The notes beneath the pieces are model-generated. The model worked only from the letters and a program-made list of their open reading frames with translations. It ran no database searches and was not told the DNA's origin. This document shows, piece by piece, positions 45,551 to 55,345 of a DNA stretch of 64,000 bases. Where the stretch lies: positions 122,631,105 through 122,695,104 of the forward strand of contig NC_134572.1 of assembly GCF_050947875.1 (NCBI RefSeq), in the 5' to 3' direction. The first letter of the stretch is position 1, and every line of letters begins with the position of its first letter. Source of the stretch: Dermacentor variabilis (lineage: Eukaryota > Arthropoda > Arachnida > Ixodida > Ixodidae). Both the position numbers and the translations under genes were made by a program.

Positions 45551-45955
45551 CCTGCACCTCCACCGCGGGTCGGCGCGGCATTGCACTATCTTCGGCATCG
45601 GCGAACCTATGGGGAGTGCTTAACACCTGCTTCACCTCTGCCGCAGGTCGGCCCGGTTGTGCCCTATCTTAGGGATGGGCTCATGTATGGGGACTCCTTA
45701 ACCCCTGCGTCACCTCCGCTGTGGGTCGGCACGATATTACACTATCTTCGGGTTCAGCTCACGCATAGGGAGTGCTTAGCGCCTACTTCACCTCCCCGGC
45801 GGGTCGGCCCGGCATTGCACCATCTTTCGGGTCCGCCCACGTGTGCGAAATGCGTAACACCTGCTTCACTTCCACCGCGGGTCGGGCCGGAAGGTAACTT
45901 TCTTCGGGATCGGCCCGCGTGTAGGGTTTTGTGTCTACACGCGAACACGATCCTG
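45551..45955 (+). repeat. 78-bp minisatellite, about five units
   Basis: Units begin at 45551, 45626, 45704, 45782 and 45860 with the motif cctgcttcacctccnccgcg followed by ggtcggcccgg, tgcactatcttcggg and a gggagtgcttaac end. Spacing is 75, 78, 78 and 78 bases. Since 75 and 78 are multiples of three, a 164-codon plus-strand frame runs through it; this is a repeat artefact unless shown otherwise. Confidence 0.85.
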
Positions 45956-46395
45956 GGGGAACTACTCTGCAGCAGCTCCGCTGTAAACGTTCATGTGTTT
46001 AGAAAAAGTTTATTTCGACAAGAGACGATACGAACACTGAGTCATAATCACGGCACGATACAACCCGGACGATAACATGTAAGAAACGAAACAAAGCGCG
46101 TTGTCAACGTAAGTAGTGTCCGAGTCCTCACGCACCAACATATAAACACGTATACCCACGGAAAGGCACAGTTACACATAAACTAAATGTCACATGTACA
46201 AAATGATTTTCAATATATACAGCGTACACAATGGTTATATACAATGATATGTGATAGAACACTTTACACAATTTTGAAGTGATGTGCACGAGATGTGTAT
46301 ATACAAAAATGATCATGTATACGACAGGACACACACACAGATATCACGGGCACCTGCATTCTATGTGCATTAAATGAATAATTCTGATGGTCTGG

Positions 46396-47370
46396 CTACA
46401 AGAACCAGGCTGGACGAAAATTCAGCCATACGCGTCCATCAGCCACCGACAGGAAACGACATGACCACTGTCGAAGGAACTCTTCTTCTCCAAGGAAGAA
46501 CAACTCCTCCGACAGAAACGACAGTAGCTCAGAGTAGAGCCTCCCCATAAGTGGAAACAGAGCGCGGTGACGACGTCCCATGGCAACTGCCTCGCACAGG
46601 TTACGCCATAGACAGAAGGCCCCCGCAGCAATTAAAAGTCGCGCGAAGCGGCCACGTGAGCAGCGACCAGATGTAATAAAGCGGTTAACTCCGAGGCCAC
46701 GAAATCCTGTATGCACGGCCCTCCAAAATATCCTGGCAACGACGCATTGCAGCAGTACATGTTTATTGGATTCTTGAAGGGGGCAATTGGGACACTGCGA
46801 AGATGGGACAACGCCCCACCGCTCAAGCCTGTCCCGAGTTGGAAGCACTTGCCACCCTAGACGCCACATGAAGTCGCGTAGGTGGCCAGGCAAAAATGAC
46901 GCCGTTATCGCATCCCACGACACATTATTGGAACGTGCGAGGCGCGCTGGGGGAACTAGAGGAAGCAGTAAGGCTGACATAGTATCTACTACGCGGTTTT
47001 GGAGAACGTCTACATCAGGACATACCTGTTGTATGTGGCGATAAAATGCCACGGCCGTACAGTAAAATGTAGGTGCGTTTAACACTTGTGGGCCGCGATT
47101 TAAGTGTACGCCCGGTAACATGTAGCGAATTTTCGTGCCAAGGAAATAGCAAGCGAGTTCACGCACTGGACACTGATCATGCTGTAACAGACGGAGCAGA
47201 AATCGCAGAGCAAGCAGCCGGCAGCGGACAGACACGGATGGGAACGCGAACCCACCGCGAGAGCGTGGTTGCCCAAGCGCCGCGCGACAGAATAGTTCTG
47301 TACGGCCCGACCAGAAGAAGGCACCAAGAAGGGATTGCAAGGACCTAGTAACCCGTAATGGTGGCTGTAC
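46396..47370 (-). pseudogene. Tx1-like ORF2, C-terminal part (after frameshift)
   Basis: This frame begins in the -1/+2 phase relative to the RT frame. It holds the conserved C-terminal region of L1/Tx1-type ORF2: SLLGAFFWSGRTELF, then DFMWRLGWQVLPTRDRL followed by a zinc segment CPNCPLQESNKHVLLQC (C-x2-C-x8-H-x4-C). The stop is at 46396. It connects to the preceding frame by one base around 47380 (one base missing relative to the expected reading). The frame's apparent start codon at 47340 is TTG, not a real start. Confidence 0.8.
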
Positions 47371-49190
47371 GACGTATTTCGCCTTTCATCTTCAAGAATT
47401 GAGAGCCACACAGAGTCTGATATGCCATTAGAGGTGTAGTCAAGGCCTAAAATGCGAAGAGAATTGCTCTTTTCAAGACGGAAAAGGGGACTTAGGCGTG
47501 TCTGTGGTGAACCAATGAACAAATAACGACATTTTGAAAAATTTAGCGCAGCATCTGAAATATTTCCGTACTCAGTGAAAATTCGAAGGCTACGGGTTAA
47601 GCTATCTTCATTCCTGAGATATAATGTGATGTCATCGGCGAAGGCTGTCACCTTCACAACACCGCTACCAGGCAGTGGGAGACCGCATACGTAAGGGTCT
47701 CTCACTATTGAGTGCAGAAATGGTTCTAGGCTGAGCACAAAAAGTACTGGGGATAGAGGGCACCCTTGACGAACGCCACAAGTAACGGGAAACGGTGCAC
47801 TTTCTCGACCATCAAGGAACAATGTACTTCGGATATTTGAATAGGTATTCCTAATAAGTTCAACAAAATTTGACGAGAAGCCGAACGAGGTCAGTACATT
47901 AAAAATGTAGTTATGTTCAAGGCGATCGAATGCCTTTTCTTGATCCAGTGAAACTAAGAGACCACGTGCCGACCTGGTCAGCGTGTATGTCATTATGTCA
48001 CGAGTAACGAACGAAAGACTGTGTATCTCTCTGCCAGGGACTGAGCATGCCTGATGGTGTCCTATTAGGGAAGGCATCAGGCTTCTCAAGCGCCGGGTGA
48101 GAACAGCTGTGAAGGTTTTGTAGTCGACGTTGAGAAGCGTGATTGGCCTCCATTCCTCTGGACGAACTGATGACGGATCATGCTTAGGTATCAGCACAAT
48201 ACGACCGTCCTGAAAACTAAACGGGAAATCAAAGTTCTCAAAGCATTGGCTGATAACCGATACGAAAGTGGCACCAATATCTTCCCAGAACGTTAGATAA
48301 AACTCCACGGGTAACCCGTCCGGCCCTGGGGCCGAGCCACGCTTCATAGAAGATAATGCTGCTTTCACTTCCTCGGCTGATGGTCGTGCACAAAGACGGT
48401 TGGCTACCTCAGATGGAACCTGAGGCAGCCCATTAAGCAAAGTATGAAGTCCTTGAGAGCCAGAATCTATTTGTATGGTCGTACGCGCCATGTTTTCAAA
48501 ATGCGTTACAAATAGCGAATAATCACGTGTGGGAGGTGGTGTAACAGGAAGTGCTCTTGGGGCCGCAGAACCGAATGCATTCGGCTGTCTAAAAAGCGAG
48601 TTTCTTGAAAAGCGCAGAACTTCAGGGTGCGCACACGGATTACGTCTGCATCGCCAAGCAGCAGCTGACAAAGACGACGCCGCGATGAGGCGTTGGAAAC
48701 GCCTCCGTAGCTCACGCTGCCAGGCCCGCATCAACGGAGTCAGTTGATTGACCCGAAGGGCGATGCGGAGCTTCGTGGCAGTATCCGCCAGTTCCTCTGA
48801 CATACGTCGTCTGAGTGCACGTCCTTCAACTGAACAGTGTAGACGCCACTGCACCTTGAGCGCATCCCATGACTCTCGGTCAGATCTAGAAACAGAGGCG
48901 CCCAAAACTCGTGACAAACAAGAGCGCGAGCGCGCGTCATGTAGAACGCGCATGTCCAGACGCCAGGGTTTTACTGATGAGGAAGCAGGGAAGCGAATTT
49001 CAAGTATTACTGGTTTGTGATCGGAAATATAAACAGGGGATGAAGGTAACGTTATCACATCAGACTGGGTGACATACTGAGCTAAACTGCTTGGCACATA
49101 GGCACGGTCTAACCTGCTTGACGACGCACCGCGACGCCAGGTCCAGGCAAATAAAGAACCATGAAAAAGTTGATATGTATCTAGCAACGA
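47371..49190 (-). pseudogene. Tx1-like ORF2, end of endonuclease and reverse transcriptase
   Basis: Continues the endonuclease after the insertion (SLLDTYQLFHGSLFAWTWRR, SRLDRAYVPS, ISDHKPVILEI, the last holding the EEP Asp-His pair). The RT follows: GSAPGPDGLPVEFYLTFWED, EEWRPITLLNVDYKTF, LVSLDQEKAFDRLEH (catalytic Asp), GVRQGCPLSPVLF and TAFADDITLYL with the FADD box. All catalytic motifs are intact. The frame loses phase near 47380. The reading frame that continues past 49190 to 49259 is translated insertion sequence. Confidence 0.88.
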
Positions 49191-49674
49191 AAAAATTGGA
49201 GGACGCTTAAGCTTCGCCTTCAAGAGTGGAACGCGACAGCGTTCCCATCGACCCGCCAAGGGGTGTAAGACAATGGGCTACGGCGCAGCGACTACGCGCC
49301 CCGCATCGGACGCGGTGAGCGTCGAGCAACGCAGCGTTCGGCGCGACAACGAAATGTGCGCCTGAGCAAGCGACGCACGCCTGAGCCATAGAAACAGCTC
49401 GTTTCTAAGGCAACACCGCGTTCACTAGAGGCGCTTTTGTACCGCTTTGAAGCATCGAACTCGTGGCTCAGTGGTAACGTCTCCGTCTCACACTCCGGAG
49501 ACCCTGGTTCGATTCCCACCCAGCCCATCTTGGAAGTTGCTTTTTATTTATTAAGTGCCTGCCGTGATTTATCGCTCACGGCCAACGCCGCGGACGCCGA
49601 CGCCGACACCGACACCGACGCCGACGACACCGGCTTTTCTGCGACACGAGCTCCTTAACGCTATCGCGTTAAAA
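49191..49674 (-). mobile_element. Family A insertion in the Tx1-like ORF2, with tRNA-like core
   Basis: A 484-base block whose removal joins 49190 to 49675 in the same ORF2 phase. On the minus strand it begins with ttaacgcgatagcgttaagg and ends with gcgaagcttaagcgtcctcc, the family A termini. Short A runs flank both ends (aaaa), so the duplication is ambiguous. On the plus strand 49450-49515 resembles a tRNA (A box tggctcagtggtaacg, B box ggttcgattcccacc), but the anticodon loop would have nine bases and the acceptor stem does not pair. It is not a tRNA gene. A (CGACGC)-type repeat lies at 49580-49630. Confidence 0.75.
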
Positions 49675-50198
49675 TGCTGGACGAGGCGCCGCAACTCCCG
49701 TGCGTTCCAATCAGGGCGACCCCAGCCCGGGCCCTGCACATCTGCTCGCGTGTCTAAGACGCAGTTAAAATCCCCAACGAGCGCCAGGTGACGGCCGTCA
49801 AGGAAATACACGTCCAGGTCACGGAAAAAATCATTGGACTTAATGGCCTGCGCGGGTTCATATATGCACAATATCCGTAACCTAAATGAAGATAGTACAC
49901 AATCAAATGCCAATATTCGCCCAGTCCCATCATAAAAGACATGATGATCTCGCAAGAGAGCTCTGTTGAAAATAATAATACCAACTCCGCTAGATCGTGA
50001 TGTAGCGAAGGAGAAGAAACAGTCTAGGTTAAAAGTGCGTTTGAAAGTAAGGACATGTCCAATGGTGAAAAAATTTGTTTCTTGTAAACACAGTATGTCA
50101 CACTGTTTTGCGCGGGCCACGCTGATAATTTCGGCTTGTTTTACAGGACTTCGGAACCCTTGTGCATTTAATGAAATAATCTTCAAGGTGTCAGCCAT
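49675..50198 (-). pseudogene. Tx1-like ORF2, N-terminal endonuclease part
   Basis: Starts at an ATG (50198). Encodes the first part of an APE-type endonuclease: KIISLNAQGFRSPVKQAEI, CDILCLQETNFF (metal-binding Glu), SGVGIIIF, RILCIYEP and HLALVGDFNCVLDTRAD. It is cut after residue 175 by the family A insertion. It would nick target DNA to prime reverse transcription. The 332-base gap to ORF1 is unusually long for a coupled ORF pair. Confidence 0.88.
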
Positions 50199-50530
50199 AA
50201 TTAATTAAATGTATCACCAAACTGACCTGGTCGTGTTGTTCAAGTCGGCGCCCCGGGAACAAGTCCAGGGGTTAAGCAGTCCACGCGTCACTTCTTCGAC
50301 CCTCTCGAAGAAGGCCGAGGTTTTTTGGGCCGCTGTAACTCGGCACGGCGATCGGGGCCGCCGTTCGAGCCAGAGGCTGCCGCATGAGCGCGCTTTACGT
50401 CTCGTGGGGCCGCTATTTCTATGTCGAGTTCATCCAGGCTTGGCGACAGTCCAACGCTGCTATCAACTCCGAGGCTGAAGCTGTTTTCTAATGAGGATGA
50501 TGTCGGTAGCGGTAGGACGGCGGGATTGAT
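50199..50530 (-). other. Inter-ORF region of the Tx1-like LINE
   Basis: Noncoding between ORF1 stop and ORF2 ATG; GC-rich, with a short open frame on the opposite strand that has no family match. Confidence 0.5.
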
Positions 50531-51667
50531 TTAATCGTCGCCGACAACCTCGGCAGCCGGGGGCCCACCCGGATGCAATGGCTGCGCCGCTGTAGGAGAT
50601 GCAACTGAGGCGGATGAAGCCGCAGCAGACTTCGTGGGTACATCGACTGCAGCGATCGCAGAGTCAGGCGCTTTATCCGCGTTCAAAACTTTGCTGGGAT
50701 CAGGAGGAGTGATGGTAGCAGCCGAAGTGGAGGCGCTTTCGGCCACAGCACGCGTGTCCTTCGCTGCTTGGAAGGCCAGCGAACATGGCGTGTTGCGATC
50801 CGCCACGTCACGGTCTTCTTTTTCAGTAGAGGAGGCCGGCGAACATGACGCGCTGGGACTTCTCGAGCTGCATGCCTCTTCTTTTTCATTTCTTGACGCT
50901 AGTTCTTGCGGTGTCAGTGCAATTTCTTTGGTTATGGCCTCACGCGCAGTCGCAACCGCAGCTGACGCCGGCGGTAAGGGGGGAAAGGCCCCAGTAGCAG
51001 CGTCTGAGTATGAACGCCGCACAGGGCACGCGACTGTAGGGTGACTATCCCCGCAACGCCGACAAGGACGGTCACACCCGTCGCTTTCGTGGCCATGGAC
51101 GCCACAACGGCCACAGAACGCTGCGGTGCACTGTGCACGGTAGTGGTCGCTGGAACCGCACCGACGACACACGCGTTGCAAGCCGCGGTAGTCAAACGTC
51201 ACACGATGACCAGAGACTCGCAGATAATTTGGGACCGGGGTTGTGGCACTCATTTCCATACGCACGAAGCGTGTGCCCGTGAGCACGCCACGTCGTCCGC
51301 TCATGAGACCAGCATTGACAGACAGAACCTTGCCGTATGGTGATGGTGCCTGGACGAGGACTTCGTTCGGAACGAAGAACGGCAAAAAGAGGCAGGTTAC
51401 GTTGGTTACCTGCGGGCCAACGGGAACGACGGGACAACGCTCACCATCGATGACGAGGCAGCCAGCATCGACGATTAGAGTCATGGAAGCCATGCTCTTG
51501 ACGGTGACTTGGAAGTTGAGGCCTCCCATGTGCTGAACGCAGTAGACCTCGGAGAGGCCAACTATTGAGGCCGTCGCGTCGACGACGGTCTCGGGACCAT
51601 TCCCCGTAGGAACAACAACATCGAAGACGTGGGCCTTCGAGGGAGTCCATGACGCTGTAGGCGCCAT
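50531..51667 (-). CDS. Tx1-like LINE ORF1: zinc-knuckle nucleic-acid-binding protein
   Basis: A 378-residue protein starting at an ATG (51667). Residues 10-160 form a conserved N-terminal region (FDVVVPTGNGPETVVDAT, TRFVRMEMSATTPVPNYLRV). At about 165-213 there are three cysteine/histidine knuckles: CRRCGSSDHYRAQC, CGRCGVHGHESDGC and CRRCGDSHPTVAC. The rest is Ser/Ala/Thr-rich and low complexity. This layout matches ORF1 proteins of Tx1-like LINEs, which bind element RNA. The frame is intact although ORF2 is broken, so this copy could still make ORF1 protein if transcribed. Confidence 0.85.
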   Translation of the reverse strand: MAPTASWTPSKAHVFDVVVPTGNGPETVVDATASIVGLSEVYCVQHMGGLNFQVTVKSMASMTLIVDAGCLVIDGERCPVVPVGPQVTNVTCLFLPFFVPNEVLVQAPSPYGKVLSVNAGLMSGRRGVLTGTRFVRMEMSATTPVPNYLRVSGHRVTFDYRGLQRVCRRCGSSDHYRAQCTAAFCGRCGVHGHESDGCDRPCRRCGDSHPTVACPVRRSYSDAATGAFPPLPPASAAVATAREAITKEIALTPQELASRNEKEEACSSRSPSASCSPASSTEKEDRDVADRNTPCSLAFQAAKDTRAVAESASTSAATITPPDPSKVLNADKAPDSAIAAVDVPTKSAAASSASVASPTAAQPLHPGGPPAAEVVGDD

Positions 51668-51800
51668 GGCGTGAGAGGTGGACGTCCCCGACGTGGAACA
51701 CGCAGGGGCGTCGGTAGAAACGCTTGTTCCGTGTGTCCGCTTGTTCCGGTGTCGACGCCGCCTTCTGTTGCTCTAGATACTTTCAGTCTTTCAGTCATAC

Positions 51801-52220
51801 CATCACTGGAGCCAGAGCACGTAGGAACTGCTCACACGCTATGCTGAAAAGCCTCTATGCTTGCTCAAGTTAGTTTGCAGATTTCGTCTGCTTATATAAT
51901 TAGGAATCTAGGCAGCCTCAGCGCAATGATGTACTGTTAAAAAAGAATTCGGCGTCTTCATATCCTTTAAGATGAATCTCCTAATAGAACGTAAATATAT
52001 GTCCAAGACACCTGTGGAAATCACTGCTTCTATGTGACACCAGAAATTGGCGTTCATTGTCACACTCTGCTGAAGCTGTCGATCAGATGACATAACGGCA
52101 CGCTAACGAAGACGACTTGGCGATGACCACAATTGCAGTGGTTGGTGGTGGCGTAACGGAAAGGACGAACAGACAGACGTGACAACCTAAGTTTAAAAAT
52201 TTCCGATATCGCAGAAGAAA
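51801..52220. other. Spacer
   Basis: Nothing recognised. Confidence 0.3.
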
Positions 52221-52794
52221 AAAATTTGGAGGACGATTAAGCTTCGCTTTTAAGAGTGGAACGTGATAGCTATCAAAGATCTCTGACTGCTTCAAATGCT
52301 TGCCGGCTACTGCAGCTTACGTAACCTAATGTTTACCAGGAAATGCTAGCAACAAACGCTATGCACGAAGGCGAGCTTTCTGATATAAGCATGGCTTCTT
52401 GCGTGGGCCGCGGTTGAGCGGAGGCGAGCGCCATCTGGATAGTGTTGCAAGAAACCGGGCGCGCCGCTCCATGAAAGGCTGAAACACTGTAAAAGAGGGT
52501 TGTATTTGGGTTTCTATGTAACAGAAGTACGTTTCTCGTATATTCATATTACAGTCCAGTGCTATCATGTCTGTAGGTTGTGTGTAACTCGTACATTACG
52601 ATTTTTCTGGACGCATTTCACTTTGAGAAATTCAATCAGTGGAATAACGTCATTGCGCTACGCGGAAGGGCTGCGTGGCTGGGTATGCGTGGTCGCGAAT
52701 GATTTATCGCTCACGAGACGGTACACGCTGCACGCGGGACGCCGACGCCACATTTTCCGCGACACGGTGCCTTTAACGCTATCGCGTTAAAATT
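52221..52794 (-). repeat. Dispersed repeat family A, copy 4
   Basis: Minus-strand copy starting ttaacgcgatagcgttaaag and ending cgaagcttaatcgtcctcca. It shares the core block (gagcgataaatc near its start; ccgcggttgagcggaggcga on the plus strand at 52409) with copies 24079 and 44022. Confidence 0.7.
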
Positions 52795-52878
52795 GGTGAC
52801 AGCCCCAAAAATCATTGTCAAATTAATTAAGCGAGAAGCTTATACGGACCCAGAAGTCGTATAGACAGACTAGCAATA

Positions 52879-53573
52879 GAGAGTTTTAGAATAGGGGCCC
52901 CAAACGTTTTGGCGCCCCAAAGAAATAGCGTCGAAGCCACTGCGCATGCGCAAGACGCAAACTCCGTTTGGGTTTTGCGTTGGGAACGCTATTTCAGCGA
53001 TTTAGCTGGACCCCAAATAGCGGTCCCAAAAGCTTTGCGTCGGGAAACATGGCGGCACCCATCGAAGCGACGGCTCTAACCTAGCACAAAACTGGGTTCG
53101 ATTCGCGGTAACGCGTGAGGTTCGCAAGCTAGGAGAAGTGACTGCGGTTATAGCTTTCTCTCAACTAGCGTGTGTTATGAAGATTGACTCATTAGACGCC
53201 GCTGATTTTGAATTCGATTGTGGATTTTATGGTTCGTAGGACTAACACGCCTAAGCTTGGCTGGTGAAGGCTAGTAAAGTTGGTTTGCTCAAAACTAAGT
53301 GCAATTAATTGTTTGCTGCTTACAGAATAACCTCTAAATTGTAATTAAACGCGAATACACGCAAGTCAAGATTATTATTCCTATCATAAAATCGTATATT
53401 TTATTTAATTACTTCTAATAGCTTTTCTTTGACGCCGTAGTGGCGCTGTCAGTGCAAGACGCTATCTGCAAACGTAAAACCCTATTCTAAAACTCTTCAC
53501 TCCTACGTGCCCCAACGCTAACACCCGCAAAGCTCTTTGGGGCCCCAATATTCTAAAACTCCCTAATACCTCT
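52879..53573. mobile_element. TA-flanked MITE with a NRF-1-like palindrome
   Basis: Left gagagttttagaataggggc and right (inverted) gggagttttagaatattggg, flanked by TA at 52877-52878 and 53574-53575. The ends continue with ggggccccaaa on both sides. Contains tgcgcatgcgca (52941-52952) and, about 97 bases downstream, aaacatggcggcac (ATG at 53049). The same order occurs in the MITE at 17396-17941. No transposase. Confidence 0.8.
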
Positions 53574-53575
53574 TA

Positions 53576-54274
53576 AGTACAGATTCGACAACCTCGGCTA
53601 CAGGCGGGCTGAGCGCTTTAAAGACAAAAGAAAGAAGAGTTTCAAAGTTCACCAGGGGACGGGTTTCTAGCTCTTCATTACAAAACATGTACATGTCGCC
53701 CTCTTCTAAGAGACACCTCTATTATACCCAGGGATAAGCGCGAGTGCGTAATATTATTAATAGATTGTGCGAATTTCCTCTCGGCCGCTCACAAATGCAT
53801 CGACAAAGCGTCACTATCATTGTCCTTGAGAGAGTTAGACCATTTCCGCATAACATGAAAGCATATTGTATGTGCAACGTATCGTTTAGGTTTTCTTGGT
53901 GTATTTTTTTCTTGATGTACCGGTTTTAGATTGTTTTCCTGCCGTCATGTACGTATTTTCAAGGTTGATATCGCTGTGCGCGTAGATTTTGGTGTGTATA
54001 AGTAGCACCGATCCCGGAAATACATTTTGTTGTTGATAGCTAGTGCTTGTGTTCATCTTCATTTCCTATTGTGTCCGTGTTTTGCTGCGCTATCCAGATA
54101 ACATTACATGCTGCTCCTGCATGCTGCGGCTAGGGTAACTAAGCGCAAGCTGCTGTTCAGGGTGGAGTCAACCCCTCTGGTGATGGCACATTTACTCACA
54201 CGAGCTCGCCGGCTCACTTGCGCTAGCGTTCGTAAGCAGGATTACTCAAGGCGCACTTCTGAATGCTTTGACTT
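53576..54274. other. Spacer, possibly with an LTR-like or LINE-tail fragment
   Basis: 53990-54110 contains a tataagtagcaccgatcccg tract and an aatacattttgttgttg run, which could be part of an LTR, but no partner was found. Otherwise nothing recognised. Confidence 0.3.
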
Positions 54275-55345
54275 CAGCAGTTTTTAGACCGCAGCTCTTA
54301 GACGCCCGTTCCTGCGGTGAGCGTTGGCGTCACCCTACACTCTTAAGCAAAATTACACCCTTTTGCCGCACAACAATAATCGTCCTCTGTCTTGTCCGTA
54401 TTACCTTTCTTCAACGCGGCGAGCCACGTACTTCCCAGTAACAAATGACATGCGCGTTATCAGCATGCCATAGCATTGCCGACAGGAAAGTAGCGGCCGC
54501 GGCGTCTTCGGGAAAGGAAACGCAAGTAAGGCGGATGACGACTATTGTTGCGGCAGAAATACACCCCAAAGGGTGTAACTTTACCTAAGAGTGTAACCGA
54601 GTGAACCAGCGCAGCAGAGTATCAAAGAGCGAACTCGGAGCGCAGCGTGGGATGAAAGACGCGACGAGGATAGCAGAGGAGGAGGGTGCAGCGGAACCAC
54701 GAGGCGGGTGGTATGGATGGTATGGCGAGAAGAAAAGCGTACTGCGGTGACGATGGGCTACGACATTTTGCCAGAGTACAGCGCGCGTTGTCCGGGAGAT
54801 CTATCTGCGGCGGCTGCTGTGAATCGCGCTCACGCGTTGCCCACGCACTGCTTGCACTCGCGCCATATTTCTCTCCGTTTGCAGCGTGCCGCACGAGACA
54901 GATTGTCTGCGCTAGCGAAACGAAAACACGTATAGAGCGGCACTCAAATTTCTTCGGTGAAATTTTACATCGCTGCTCATAGGCGTTCGTTCCTGGGTTG
55001 AGCGTCGGCGTAAGCGTCGGTGTAACCGCGCGAACGCACGCGTGACACTGGTCGCGCATTCGTCGACGACTTCTACGAGAGTTGGCTCGCTAGCACCCCT
55101 CGCCATTACCGCGCCAATGGGCTCGTGCCACAGCTCGCGCGTTCGTTGTCGCCATCTTCTTCCACAGCTGGCTCCGACGCCGTTCATTATGCCAGCGTGA
55201 TCATAGTACCCCTCACTCTACGAAGGCACTGACTGCACTGGCCCGCTGCGAGTCGGTGCCCCGATTTACGTCTGAAATTCTTTGCCTCAATATATCGCGA
55301 AATGAAAACACGTACGAAGTGGCACTCTGGTTTCACACTAGAGAG
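54275..55345. repeat. Dispersed repeat block with internal direct repeats
   Basis: The motif cgttcctgnggtgagcg...ggcgt occurs at about 54309-54332 and again, as cgttcctgggttgagcgtcg, at about 54990-55009. A second motif (gaaaacacgta...ggcactc) occurs at about 54920-54944 and 55303-55327. Together this suggests partly duplicated repeat sequence. The MITE at 54338-54593 interrupts it. Frames up to 145 codons in this GC-rich block are not convincing. Confidence 0.45.
54338..54593. mobile_element. TA-flanked palindromic MITE, CACTCTTA family
   Basis: Left cactcttaagcaaaattaca, right (inverted) cactcttaggtaaagttaca, flanked by TA (54336-54337 and 54594-54595). Arms include caacaataatcgtcctctg and its inverse, and the centre has aaatgacatgcgcgttatca. 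Same family as 36475-36743. Confidence 0.85.

Larger units (their letters stand above)
46000..51800 (-). mobile_element. Near-complete Tx1/L1-like non-LTR retrotransposon
   Basis: About 5.8 kb on the minus strand: 5' UTR (about 51800-51668), ORF1 (51667-50531), a 332-base inter-ORF region, ORF2 (50198-46396) and a 3' UTR of about 390 bases with an AATAAA signal (46014-46009). ORF2 has an EEP endonuclease and an RT of the L1/Tx1 type (GVRQGCPLSPVLFVLSLEPF) with a C-terminal zinc segment and no RNase H. A 484-bp family A repeat splits the endonuclease, and one frameshift lies near 47380. Exact ends and target duplications were not resolved. Confidence 0.85.

Noticed and set aside
49450..49515. 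Possible tRNA gene with good A and B boxes
   Set aside because: The anticodon loop would be nine bases long and the acceptor stem does not pair; it sits inside a dispersed repeat.
54622..55059. 145-codon minus-strand frame
   Set aside because: Lies in a repeated GC-rich block with overlapping open frames on the other strand.
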